From assembly GCA_017483465.1 (NCBI GenBank), contig JAFUWN010000005.1, forward strand, positions 103,549 through 167,548: a stretch of DNA of 64,000 nucleotides, read 5' to 3'. Position numbers and translations under genes: made by a program. The stretch is from Oscillospiraceae bacterium (GTDB taxonomy: Bacteria > Bacillota > Clostridia > Oscillospirales > Ruminococcaceae). The number at the start of each line of letters is the position of its first letter. Position 1 is the first letter of the stretch. This document shows positions 42,188-49,457 of the stretch, piece by piece. Below the pieces are notes generated by a model. That model searched no databases and was not told the DNA's origin. It saw only the letters and a program-made list of their open reading frames with translations.

Positions 42188-43684
42188 ATGAAAAAATTAA
42201 TTGCTTGTTTACTGGCATTCAGTCTGCTGACTGTTCCGGCTATGCTTCAGCCTGTACAGAATCTTTCCGCTTTTGCTGAGGAAACATCAGAGGAAAATCC
42301 GGAATATGTTTATGAGAATTTTAAATATCATCAGCATGAGGATTATGTTTCCATTACGGGCTATGTGGAAAAACCTGTCGGAGAACTCGTGATTCCGGCA
42401 GAAATCAACGGCCTGCCCGTGAAATTTATTGAACAGGGTGCGTTTGAATATTGTGAAAATATTACTTCGCTTACGATTCCGGATACGCTGACCAGCTTTT
42501 CAAAACCGTATACATTTTTCTGTTCAGGAACACAACGGGTTTCCAGTGTTCGATCAAATTCGGACAGCAATTCAATTAAGTTAGCTGCTTTTTTTAATTG
42601 TAATGGGATAAAAGAAATCCATGTTTCTGCAACACATCCTACTTTTTCAAGTGAAGATGGTGTTTTGTTCAATAAAGATAAAACAGAATTAATCCGTTAT
42701 CCAACTGCTAAAACAGAGGAATCTTATGCGATTCCGGACGGTGTGACAAAAATAGCAGCAGCAGCTTTTTCCGGCTGTCAAAATCTGACGTCTATTGTGT
42801 TTCCGGACAGTATAACGGATGTAGAACAATTGGCTTTCAGTGATACTTCATGGCTGAAAGAAAAGAAAGAAGAAAATCCGCTTGTAATTGTAAAGCATAT
42901 CTTAATCACCGGAAATGAATGTACAGGAGATATTGTTATTCCGGATAGTGTGACAACAATTGCAGAAAATGCGTTTTTTTCCAGTATTAGTTTAACCTCT
43001 GTTACCATTCCGGAAAATGTGACAAGAATTGGAAAACAGGCATTCTATGACTGTCCCAAGCTGGCTGCTGTCAGTGTTTCTGAAAGGAATTCTGTATACA
43101 CAAGTGAAAATGGTGTTTTATTTAATAAAGAAAATACAAGTCTGGTACTGTATCCTGCTGCCGATACCAAAACAGAATATAAAATCCCCTCTGGTATTAC
43201 AACTGTTGAAAATAATGCTTTTCTGAAATGTAAAAATTTAGTATCTGTTACAGTTCCGAACAGCGTGACAAGCATTGGATATGGTGCATTTTTAGGATGT
43301 TCCGCTTTGAACTCTGTGATAATTGAAAATCCTGACTGTGAAATCTATGATTCTAAGATAACACTTTCTAATGAGAGTACAATTTATGGCTATGAAAATT
43401 CGACCGCACAAGCTTATGCTGAAAAATATGGTTACCGGTTTGAACTGCTTGCTACTGTGCCGGAAACGACAGAAATTCAGAGTTTTATTTCGGGTGATTC
43501 TGACGGAAACGGAAAAATTGATATCCTGGATGTTATTACAATAAATAAAGCCGTTCTCGGCAAGGAATCCCTTACAGAAAATCAGCTGAAAGCTGTCGAT
43601 TTCAACGGCAATGGCAAGCCGGATTCTGAAGAAGCCCTTACAATTCTGAAATATATTGTCGGACTTATAGAGGTTCTGGGCTGA
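42188..43684 (+). CDS. Secreted BspA-type LRR protein with C-terminal type I dockerin
   Basis: A 498-residue protein with a signal peptide (MKKLIACLLAFSLLTVPAM), LRR_5 repeats from about 65 to 415 (SLTIPDTLTSF, VFPDSITDVEQLAF, VTIPENVTRIGKQAF, VTVPNSVTSIGYGAF) and a C-terminal dockerin: SGDSDGNGKIDILDVITIN and VDFNGNGKPDSEEALTILK, two Ca-binding loop-helix repeats. The dockerin implies docking to a cohesin scaffold, as in cellulosome- or amylosome-forming ruminococci, though no scaffold gene is here. The middle of the gene (about 42530-43440) has lower GC and different codon choice from the ends, which hints at recombination. Confidence 0.88.
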   Translation: MKKLIACLLAFSLLTVPAMLQPVQNLSAFAEETSEENPEYVYENFKYHQHEDYVSITGYVEKPVGELVIPAEINGLPVKFIEQGAFEYCENITSLTIPDTLTSFSKPYTFFCSGTQRVSSVRSNSDSNSIKLAAFFNCNGIKEIHVSATHPTFSSEDGVLFNKDKTELIRYPTAKTEESYAIPDGVTKIAAAAFSGCQNLTSIVFPDSITDVEQLAFSDTSWLKEKKEENPLVIVKHILITGNECTGDIVIPDSVTTIAENAFFSSISLTSVTIPENVTRIGKQAFYDCPKLAAVSVSERNSVYTSENGVLFNKENTSLVLYPAADTKTEYKIPSGITTVENNAFLKCKNLVSVTVPNSVTSIGYGAFLGCSALNSVIIENPDCEIYDSKITLSNESTIYGYENSTAQAYAEKYGYRFELLATVPETTEIQSFISGDSDGNGKIDILDVITINKAVLGKESLTENQLKAVDFNGNGKPDSEEALTILKYIVGLIEVLG

Positions 43685-43699
43685 AAGGAGGACTTTTGA

Positions 43700-44098
43700 A
43701 TGACCAGACAAGAAGCAGAACACCTTGCTAAACCTGTCGTGAAAGCTGTCGTCAACTGCATGGCGGACGGCAGTTATCAGAATCTTCCCGATTATGCCGA
43801 ATTCACAGAGGGCGACTCTCCTGAACTGTTTCAGAAATTCGCTGATGAATATCTGAAACTTAATGACTTATCTCATTTTGATCACTATGATGTTCCCTGC
43901 AATTTTAATCCGCATTATCAGAACGGAAGCGAATATCATAAGTTTGAAGTCTTTCTCTGGAAAAATAATAAAGGCTTTTCTATTGATTATGATCTCACAA
44001 CTGACGGCGATATTAATGACCTGACGCTCCAGATGGATTTCTTCTTTCAGGAAAATCATACGCTCAGAGCCGTTATCACAGATATTCATGTTCTCTGA
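43700..44098 (+). CDS. Hypothetical acidic protein
   Basis: A 132-residue cytoplasmic protein with no signal peptide: MTRQEAEHLAKPVVKAVVNC, then aromatic and acidic segments (FEVFLWKNNKGFSIDYDL, TTDGDINDLTLQMDFFF). The fold pattern (helix then four or five strands) is reminiscent of small immunity or SUKH-like proteins, but I do not recognise it. It follows the LRR-dockerin gene by 15 bases with AAAGGAGG upstream. Confidence 0.5.
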   Translation: MTRQEAEHLAKPVVKAVVNCMADGSYQNLPDYAEFTEGDSPELFQKFADEYLKLNDLSHFDHYDVPCNFNPHYQNGSEYHKFEVFLWKNNKGFSIDYDLTTDGDINDLTLQMDFFFQENHTLRAVITDIHVL

Positions 44099-44165
44099 TT
44101 CTGACCGAAACATTTTCTTACTGCTTATCATATAATATAGTATTATCTTTTCAAGGGGTGATACT

Positions 44166-44387
44166 ATGATCAATACAGCCATTCTGCAATCAGAAACCCT
44201 CGCCCGCAAAGCTCAGAGAATTCTGACTGCAAACGGCTATCCCAGTGAACTCGTCCGCTTTACCAGCCCGAAAGAAGGCTGCCGCTTCGGACTGAAAATC
44301 ATCGGAAAATCAGAAGAAATACAGGATATCCTCCGGAAAGCCGATATTCCTGTCAGATATTTCGGAAATGAGCGTGATCGCTTATGA
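44166..44387 (+). CDS. DUF3343 protein
   Basis: A 73-residue protein matching the DUF3343 family: an opening helix (LQSETLARKAQRILTANGYP), ELVRFTSPKEGCRFGLKII and a closing strand VRYFG. DUF3343 proteins usually contain a conserved Cys (here GCRFG) and are linked by genomic context to sulfur or selenium handling. It overlaps the following aminotransferase gene by 4 bases (ATGA). Confidence 0.8.
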   Translation: MINTAILQSETLARKAQRILTANGYPSELVRFTSPKEGCRFGLKIIGKSEEIQDILRKADIPVRYFGNERDRL

Positions 44388-45517
44388 CTGTCAATTTCGA
44401 TAACGCTGCTACTACTTTTCCGAAACCTCCGGAAGTCAGACTCGCTGTCGAAAAAGCCCTCGTCCGCTATGGCAGCTCCGGCAGAGGCAGTCACCCGATC
44501 GCCGCAAGAGGTTCCGAATTAATCTATTCTGCCAGAGAAACTATCGCTCAGTTTTTTGAAGCTCAGCCCGAAAATGTCATCTTTACCGCAAACTGTACCC
44601 ATGCTCTGAATCTTGCCATTCAAGGCATTACCAAACAGGGCGGTCATGTCATCATCAGTAATCTGGAGCATAATTCTGTTGCCCGGCCTGTCTATGCCCT
44701 CGCTAAAGCCGGGAAAATCCGCTACAGTATCGCAGATGCCGCAGAATCCGATTCTGCTACGCTGGAACATTTTGCAAGGCTCATCCGGCCGGATACAAAA
44801 GCAATTATCTGCACAATCGCAAGCAATGTCACCGGACAGATTCTTCCTTATCGGCAGATCGGCAGACTCTGTCAGGAGAAAAATATCTGCTTTATCGCTG
44901 ACGGTGCACAGGCCTGCGGAATTCTGCCGATCAGCCTGAAATCAGATTTTATTAACATCCTCTGTACTGCCGGGCATAAAGGCTTGTACGGCATCACCGG
45001 AACAGGTCTTTTTATTTCAGACGGAAAATTCAGCATTCCCCCTCTCTTGCAGGGCGGATCGGGAAGTCTCTCTGCTCTGCCGGAAATGCCGGATTTTCTG
45101 CCTGATGCTCTCGAAGCCGGAACGCTGAATGTCATCGGTGCGGCCTCTCTGAAAGCCGGTGTCAATTTCGTCCGGAAAAAAGGTGTTGAGAATCTCTACA
45201 GAACAGAATCTGCTCTCTGTGAACAGCTCTGCCGGAGATTTTCCCGTATGCCGGATGTAATTGTCTATCGCAAACCGGATGTGAATTATGTTCCGATTGT
45301 TTCTTTTAACCTGAAACATCAAAAAGCCGATCAGACTGCCGAAGCCCTCGCTCAGAAAGGCTTCTGTCTCCGTGCCGGACTGCATTGTGCTCCGCTGGCT
45401 CATTATGCAATGCATACGGCAGAAACTCATGAAGGGACTGTCCGTTTTGCACCTTCGGTATTCTCTGATATGACCAATACCAATCGCCTTGCAGATGCAG
45501 TATCTGCATTGCTCTGA
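44384..45517 (+). CDS. Class V aminotransferase, cysteine desulfurase-like
   Basis: A 377-residue PLP enzyme of the NifS/CsdA-like family: NFDNAATTFPKPPEV, TANCTHALNLAIQGI, IISNLEHNSVARPVYALA, SNVTGQILPYRQIGRL, FIADGAQACGILPI, CTAGHKGLYGITGTGLFI (PLP lysine) and RAGLHCAPLAH (candidate catalytic Cys). It may release sulfur or selenium from (seleno)cysteine; the pairing with DUF3343 suggests a sulfur/selenium carrier role. Overlapping translation with the preceding gene. Confidence 0.88.
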   Translation: MTVNFDNAATTFPKPPEVRLAVEKALVRYGSSGRGSHPIAARGSELIYSARETIAQFFEAQPENVIFTANCTHALNLAIQGITKQGGHVIISNLEHNSVARPVYALAKAGKIRYSIADAAESDSATLEHFARLIRPDTKAIICTIASNVTGQILPYRQIGRLCQEKNICFIADGAQACGILPISLKSDFINILCTAGHKGLYGITGTGLFISDGKFSIPPLLQGGSGSLSALPEMPDFLPDALEAGTLNVIGAASLKAGVNFVRKKGVENLYRTESALCEQLCRRFSRMPDVIVYRKPDVNYVPIVSFNLKHQKADQTAEALAQKGFCLRAGLHCAPLAHYAMHTAETHEGTVRFAPSVFSDMTNTNRLADAVSALL

Positions 45518-45531
45518 AAATTTTCATCATG

Positions 45532-45555
45532 CCGGAGAGTTTCTCCGCTCTCCGG
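45532..45555 (+). other. Hairpin between the aminotransferase gene and cdaA
   Basis: A perfect 8-bp stem CCGGAGAG/CTCTCCGG (45532-45539 with 45548-45555) without a clear T-run. It could be a weak terminator or an RNA processing element. Confidence 0.4.
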
Positions 45556-45586
45556 TCTGATTCCATAAGAAAGGAAGTGAATCCCT

Positions 45587-46468
45587 GTGACGGGTCTGAC
45601 AGAAATTCTAGAATCTATTTACAGCGTTGTCAAAACCATGAATCCGGTTGACTTCGTAGATATTGCCTTATTGTCTTATATTATCTATTTTTTCCTGAAT
45701 CTGATCAAAGAAACCAGAGCAGGACAGTTATTCAAGGGTATTGCCTTCCTGCTTGTGGTATATATCATCGGCAAATTCATCGAACTGAAAGCAATTACTT
45801 ATATTCTTGAAAAAGTATTCAATATCGGCATCCTGGCTATTTTAATCATGTTTCAGCCGGAAGTCCGGCGGGCTGTCGAAAAAATCGGCCATTCCAAACT
45901 CGGTCTGAGTGCTGTCCTGACCGGCTCCAACCGGGAAGCCGCTGCCGTCAAATGGGAAAAGGCAATTGAAGCAATCTGCAATGCCTGTGAAGAATTCAGT
46001 CATGACTGTACGGGGGCAATTATTGCCATCGAACGACAGACACGACTCGGCGAACATATTGAAGGCGGTGTGGAAGTCAATGCTGAACCCAGCAAAGAAC
46101 TGCTCGGAGCAATCTTCTTTCATAATGCCCCTTTGCATGACGGGGCTGTGATTATGCGTGACGGTATGGTGCTCGCAGCAGAATGCTTCTTCCCTATGCC
46201 CCAGAAAGAAGCCTTTATCAATAAAAAACTCGGTTCACGGCACAGAGCTGCTATCGGTATGAGCGAAAATTCTGATGCCATTATTATTGTCGTTTCTGAA
46301 GAAACCGGTCAGATTTCTGTTGCCGAAGACGGCTCGCTCCAGAGAGATTTTGATAAAGAAATGCTGAAAGAATTCCTCACGGACAAGCTCATCCCGAAAC
46401 AACAGGATTCCGGTAAATTTTTCCCTTTACGCCGTCAGCCGTCAGAAAGGAATGAACAAGATGAATAA
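45587..46468 (+). CDS. cdaA: Diadenylate cyclase, c-di-AMP synthase CdaA
   Basis: CdaA makes c-di-AMP from two ATP. The 293 residues have three N-terminal TM segments (DIALLSYIIYFFLNLI, GIAFLLVVYIIGKFIEL, FNIGILAILIMFQPEV) and a DAC domain with HDGAVIMRDGMVLAAECFF and KKLGSRHRAAIGMSE (DGA and RHR motifs). GTG 45587 is the start, preceded by AAAGGAAGTG. It lies just upstream of cdaR, whose product regulates it. Confidence 0.96.
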   Translation: MTGLTEILESIYSVVKTMNPVDFVDIALLSYIIYFFLNLIKETRAGQLFKGIAFLLVVYIIGKFIELKAITYILEKVFNIGILAILIMFQPEVRRAVEKIGHSKLGLSAVLTGSNREAAAVKWEKAIEAICNACEEFSHDCTGAIIAIERQTRLGEHIEGGVEVNAEPSKELLGAIFFHNAPLHDGAVIMRDGMVLAAECFFPMPQKEAFINKKLGSRHRAAIGMSENSDAIIIVVSEETGQISVAEDGSLQRDFDKEMLKEFLTDKLIPKQQDSGKFFPLRRQPSERNEQDE

Positions 46469-47912
46469 AATTCATGAAATCCCTGATTTTTTTGAAAAAT
46501 TATTCAATACCAAACCTTTTTCTATTGTCTTCTCAATTATCTGTGCAATGCTGATCTGGTTCTCTGTCTCTGTTACGACTTATAATACCACACATGTCAA
46601 ATACTATAATGTTCCCGTTTCTGTCGATCTGTCCGGCACACCTGCCGATGCCAACGGATTAAGCACAGTTTCCTGTGATGTCGAGAAAGTTACTGTCCAG
46701 CTGGAAGGCAACCGTTCACAGATCGGCCGTCTCAAACAGGAGGATCTCACTGCTTATCTGCAAGCAGGCAATATCAGTACAAGCGGAGAATACAGCTTTG
46801 AAATTTCTGTCCGTTCCAGTACGGATATTTCTTTCAGCATCGACAATGTTGTCCCCTCTCATGCAACTGTAAAACTGGACAAAATCGAAAGCAAAAGCTT
46901 TGATGTTACCGCTTCTTTTCCAAATATCCGTGTTACTTCCGGACATGCTTTCAATAAAACCGATGTTACCTGTGAACCTTCTGTAATCGAAATTACAGGC
47001 CCCTCTGCTCAACTGGCGGAAATCAGCAAAGTCGAAGTCTATTCTGATAAATTTGTAGAAATCAGCAGCCTCTATTCTCTCTATACAAGCGAAGTCAGAT
47101 TATATACCGAAGAAGGTGCTCTCATGGATTCCGATCAGCTGAAAATTCCAAGTACTAATTTTCAAATCATGATTCCTGTCCTTACACAGAAAGAACTGGC
47201 TCTGACTTATGACATCCGGAATGCATTCAGCGGTTTTGATCTTAACTGGCTCAGGGAACGTCTGCATTTATCACAGGAAAGTATTACCCTCGCTTCACAG
47301 ACAAATACAGAGTTCGTCAAGCGTGACAGCTGGAATATCGGCTATGTGACACTGGATGATATTAATCTGGATTTCAGCGAAGAAATGCAGATTACTCTTT
47401 CTGATGAATATATCAATCAAAGCGGTTTCCAGCAAGTAACACTTGCTCTCGACAATGACGGCCTTGCTTCAAAAGAATTCTGGATTGACAGTGATAATAT
47501 TTATATCATCAATGCTCCCAAAGACTATAAATGTCATATTATTACCCGAAGTATGCCCATTACTATCATCGGAGACGAAACCGAACTTGATCAGCTCAGC
47601 AAACAGGATATTATTGTTACTGTAGATCTCATGAATTACAATGTTCAGCAAAGTACAACCGGCAGTCCGGATGCAATTATTTCTATTTCTGCTTCTGCAA
47701 AGCTGAATACCGAAGAAGATGCCGGTAACGAAGAACAGACAACTGAGCCTTCTGATGAGAATTTTATCAGACTCTGGGCAGTCGGCAATTATCATGTTGC
47801 TGTCTATTTTGAAGAAGTTACTGTCCCCGAAACAGAACCCTCTGAAACTGCTCCGGAAACAGAGGATTTTATCACTTTTTATTCAGATTATAATACAGAT
47901 TCAATCAATTAA
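46461..47912 (+). CDS. cdaR: CdaA regulator, YbbR-domain protein
   Basis: CdaR is a membrane-anchored protein with extracellular YbbR domains that interacts with CdaA. A TM segment occupies residues 18-42 (IVFSIICAMLIWFSVSVTTY), then about four YbbR repeats (NVPVSVDLSGTPADANGL, KSFDVTASFPNIRVTSG, KELALTYDIRNAF, GFQQVTLALDNDGL). The final 70 residues form a Glu/Thr-rich tail. The second ATG (46461) was chosen for the AAAGGA spacing. The 3' end of cdaA overlaps its 5' end. Confidence 0.9.
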   Translation: MNKIHEIPDFFEKLFNTKPFSIVFSIICAMLIWFSVSVTTYNTTHVKYYNVPVSVDLSGTPADANGLSTVSCDVEKVTVQLEGNRSQIGRLKQEDLTAYLQAGNISTSGEYSFEISVRSSTDISFSIDNVVPSHATVKLDKIESKSFDVTASFPNIRVTSGHAFNKTDVTCEPSVIEITGPSAQLAEISKVEVYSDKFVEISSLYSLYTSEVRLYTEEGALMDSDQLKIPSTNFQIMIPVLTQKELALTYDIRNAFSGFDLNWLRERLHLSQESITLASQTNTEFVKRDSWNIGYVTLDDINLDFSEEMQITLSDEYINQSGFQQVTLALDNDGLASKEFWIDSDNIYIINAPKDYKCHIITRSMPITIIGDETELDQLSKQDIIVTVDLMNYNVQQSTTGSPDAIISISASAKLNTEEDAGNEEQTTEPSDENFIRLWAVGNYHVAVYFEEVTVPETEPSETAPETEDFITFYSDYNTDSIN

Positions 47913-47925
47913 TTCAAGTATTAAA

Positions 47926-47958
47926 AAATGTGCTGATCAATCATCAGCACACTTTTTT
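47926..47958 (+). terminator. Terminator of cdaA-cdaR
   Basis: GTGCTGAT/ATCAGCAC (47930-47937 with 47943-47950) is followed by TTTTTTT. Confidence 0.88.
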
Positions 47959-47982
47959 TGATCTGCTTCCGGATTTCCTCCC

Positions 47983-48192
47983 GTGAAAGTGACATCCTCC
48001 CCCGCCTGTAGAGGCGGGGGCTTCCCCTCGCCGGCAGGTTTGGTTCTCGTTCGATAGTACCAGCGTACTAAGCATAAGCGAGCTACCCCCGTGTGTCCCA
48101 CGGTTCTTTTATCTTGATATATTATATCATATTTTGGGTAATCTGTCAAGAGGGTGGACGCAATTCATCCCCCGCCTAAGAGGCGAGGGTTT
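47983..48192. mobile_element. Small IS200/IS605-like non-autonomous element with end hairpins
   Basis: About 210 bases flanked by two hairpins of related sequence: CCCCCGCCT-loop-AGGCGGGGG at 47999-48020 and CCCCCGCCT...AGGCGAGGG at 48169-48189 (one mismatch). Inside are a minus-strand SigA promoter and a GC-rich segment with CCGTG/CACGG. No transposase or TnpB frame is present. The hairpins and the GTGACAT/GCAATTCATC flanks resemble IS200/IS605 (tnpB) termini, so this may be a MITE-like relic or a free-standing omega-RNA-like locus. An ORF across it is not coding. Confidence 0.5.
48121..48149 (-). promoter_or_regulatory. Minus-strand SigA-type promoter inside the IS200/IS605-like element
   Basis: TTGACA (48149-48144) and TATAAT (48126-48121) are separated by exactly 17 bp. 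The transcript would run left through the structured part of the element, about 120-130 bases to the left-hand hairpin. Confidence 0.6.
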
Positions 48193-48269
48193 TCTTGCTA
48201 ATCTTTGATAAAATACTCCATCCTGCATTCATATACTGCTTTTTACGCAATTTTAATGCCTTTCAATAA

Positions 48270-48292
48270 ATTGAACACTGAATTTGTTCAAT
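48270..48292. other. Perfect small inverted repeat in the AT-rich intergenic region
   Basis: ATTGAACA and TGTTCAAT (48270-48277 with 48285-48292) with a 7-base gap. It lies just downstream of a minus-strand tiny ORF, so it could be a weak terminator for it or an operator. Confidence 0.4.
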
Positions 48293-48316
48293 CTGACGAA
48301 TATAAATAAAATTTTA

Positions 48317-48385
48317 TCAAATAACTTGACAAAATTCCCAAATCTGATATTCTTTCCACCTGAGTATATAACCGTAAAACAGCAT
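48317..48385 (-). CDS. Candidate tiny ORF (22 residues) with strong ribosome-binding site
   Basis: On the minus strand a SigA-like promoter (-10 TATAAT at 48419-48414, weak -35 GTTACA at 48442-48437) precedes AAAGGAGG and an ATG at 48385. The encoded peptide, beginning MLFYGYILRWKEYQ, is 22 residues, aromatic and hydrophobic, and ends at 48317. The inverted repeat at 48270-48292 follows. It may be a small membrane peptide, a leader peptide or the start of a lost gene. Confidence 0.3.
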   Translation of the reverse strand: MLFYGYILRWKEYQIWEFCQVI

Positions 48386-48570
48386 AAAAAATTTCCTCCT
48401 TTCGGTAATCATAATTATAGCACAACTTGTTTTTATTGTAACCAGATTTTTTTGATTTTTCCGAAATTTTGTAGCAATGCACAGATTTCAGTATTATAAT
48501 TTATAAAAAATCAATAAAAGCAGACTTCTGTTATCCTTACAATTCTGTATCATAAAAATTATTGCCGGAC

Positions 48571-48597
48571 ATATCTTTTTTCTGTCCGGCATATACT
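48571..48597 (+). promoter_or_regulatory. Candidate sporulation-type (SigE-like) promoter of the 48631 unit
   Basis: ATA at 48571-48573 and CATATACT at 48590-48597 are separated by 16 bp, the layout of SigE promoters (ATA-16/18-CATACAAT, 6/8 match in -10). It is embedded in a perfect inverted repeat GCCGGACA/TGTCCGGC (48564-48571 with 48583-48590). Confidence 0.35.
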
Positions 48598-48630
48598 TTT
48601 ACAGAATCTACCCGAAAGCGAGGTTATTGC

Positions 48631-49455
48631 ATGTCAGATTTCTCTGAACTTGCACGGAAATATCGTGAAGAAATGCTCCGTATGTACAGCAGTCGAAAGC
48701 CCCCTGTTCCGCCGCCGCCCAAGCCTCCGGCACCTCCGAGGCCTCCGAAACCGCCGGAGTGTCCGCCTTGTCCGTGTCCGCCGCCGCCGGAACCTCCACG
48801 GCCGCCCAGACCTCAGCCGAGAAATTTTATCCCTGTTTCTGCCGAAGTTTCCGAACCTGAACTCCCTGAACCGATCAGCGAGGAAATTCCGATTCCGGAA
48901 CTTCCCGAACCGATCAGCGAAGAAATTCCGATTCCGGAACTTCCCGAACCTGTCAGCGAAGAAATTCCGGAAGAAGATTTCAGTGATCCGGTGCTTCCGG
49001 AATACATCCAGCCGGAAACACCTGCACTCCCCAGCGAATGGCAGGCTCAGGAAGAGTATGAAAAACGCAATACTGCCGAGGGCAGACTCTATGTCGTTGC
49101 TTCTGCGGCAGATAATGCCTATCCTGTACCGGATGCCAGAGTGACTGTCTATACCAGAATCGGTGATAAAATTCAGCTGAATTATCTGCTTGTCACTGAT
49201 GAAAGCGGTATGACTCCGGTTGTGACACTTCCTGCACCGCCGGCATCACTGTCACAGGATCCTGATAATCCGACTCCCTATGCAGTCTGTGATATCAAGA
49301 TCTATGCTTCCGGCTATTTCCGTGAGGAAGCAAAAGATGTTCCCATTTTCGCCGGAGTGACTTCAAGACAGGAATTCCAGATGATTCCTCTGCCCCTTGC
49401 TGTCGATGAAGATACAGAAACTATTATACTCCCCTCTGAAGCAGGAGGTGTCTGA
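48631..49455 (+). CDS. Proline-rich repeat protein with C-terminal beta-sandwich domain
   Basis: A 274-residue protein with no signal peptide. After a charged start (SDFSELARKYREEMLRMY) it has a Pro-rich tract (residues 25-65, with PPPPEPPRPPRP-like runs), then three near-identical 13-residue EEIPIPELPEPIS-type repeats (about 48880-48970). The C-terminal domain (about 150-260) looks like a carboxypeptidase regulatory-like beta-sandwich (VPDARVTVYTRIG, VTDESGMTPVVTLP, IYASGYFRE). The role is unknown; it is the first gene of a unit with SpoIID-like and PG-binding proteins, suggesting spore or cell-wall structure. Confidence 0.55.
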   Translation: MSDFSELARKYREEMLRMYSSRKPPVPPPPKPPAPPRPPKPPECPPCPCPPPPEPPRPPRPQPRNFIPVSAEVSEPELPEPISEEIPIPELPEPISEEIPIPELPEPVSEEIPEEDFSDPVLPEYIQPETPALPSEWQAQEEYEKRNTAEGRLYVVASAADNAYPVPDARVTVYTRIGDKIQLNYLLVTDESGMTPVVTLPAPPASLSQDPDNPTPYAVCDIKIYASGYFREEAKDVPIFAGVTSRQEFQMIPLPLAVDEDTETIILPSEAGGV

Positions 49456-49457
49456 AT

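Noticed and set aside
47937-48149. 70-residue minus-strand frame crossing the hairpin element
   Set aside because: It is a chance frame through the structured IS200/IS605-like DNA, has no ribosome-binding site, and its composition follows the repeats.
48288-48482. 64-residue minus-strand frame overlapping the tiny ORF
   Set aside because: No ribosome-binding site and it runs through the promoter and leader of the better-supported 22-residue ORF, with no conserved features.
48608-49007. Long minus-strand frames over the Pro-rich gene
   Set aside because: They are antisense shadows of the Pro/Glu repeats (rich in Gly/Ser) and carry no start signals.
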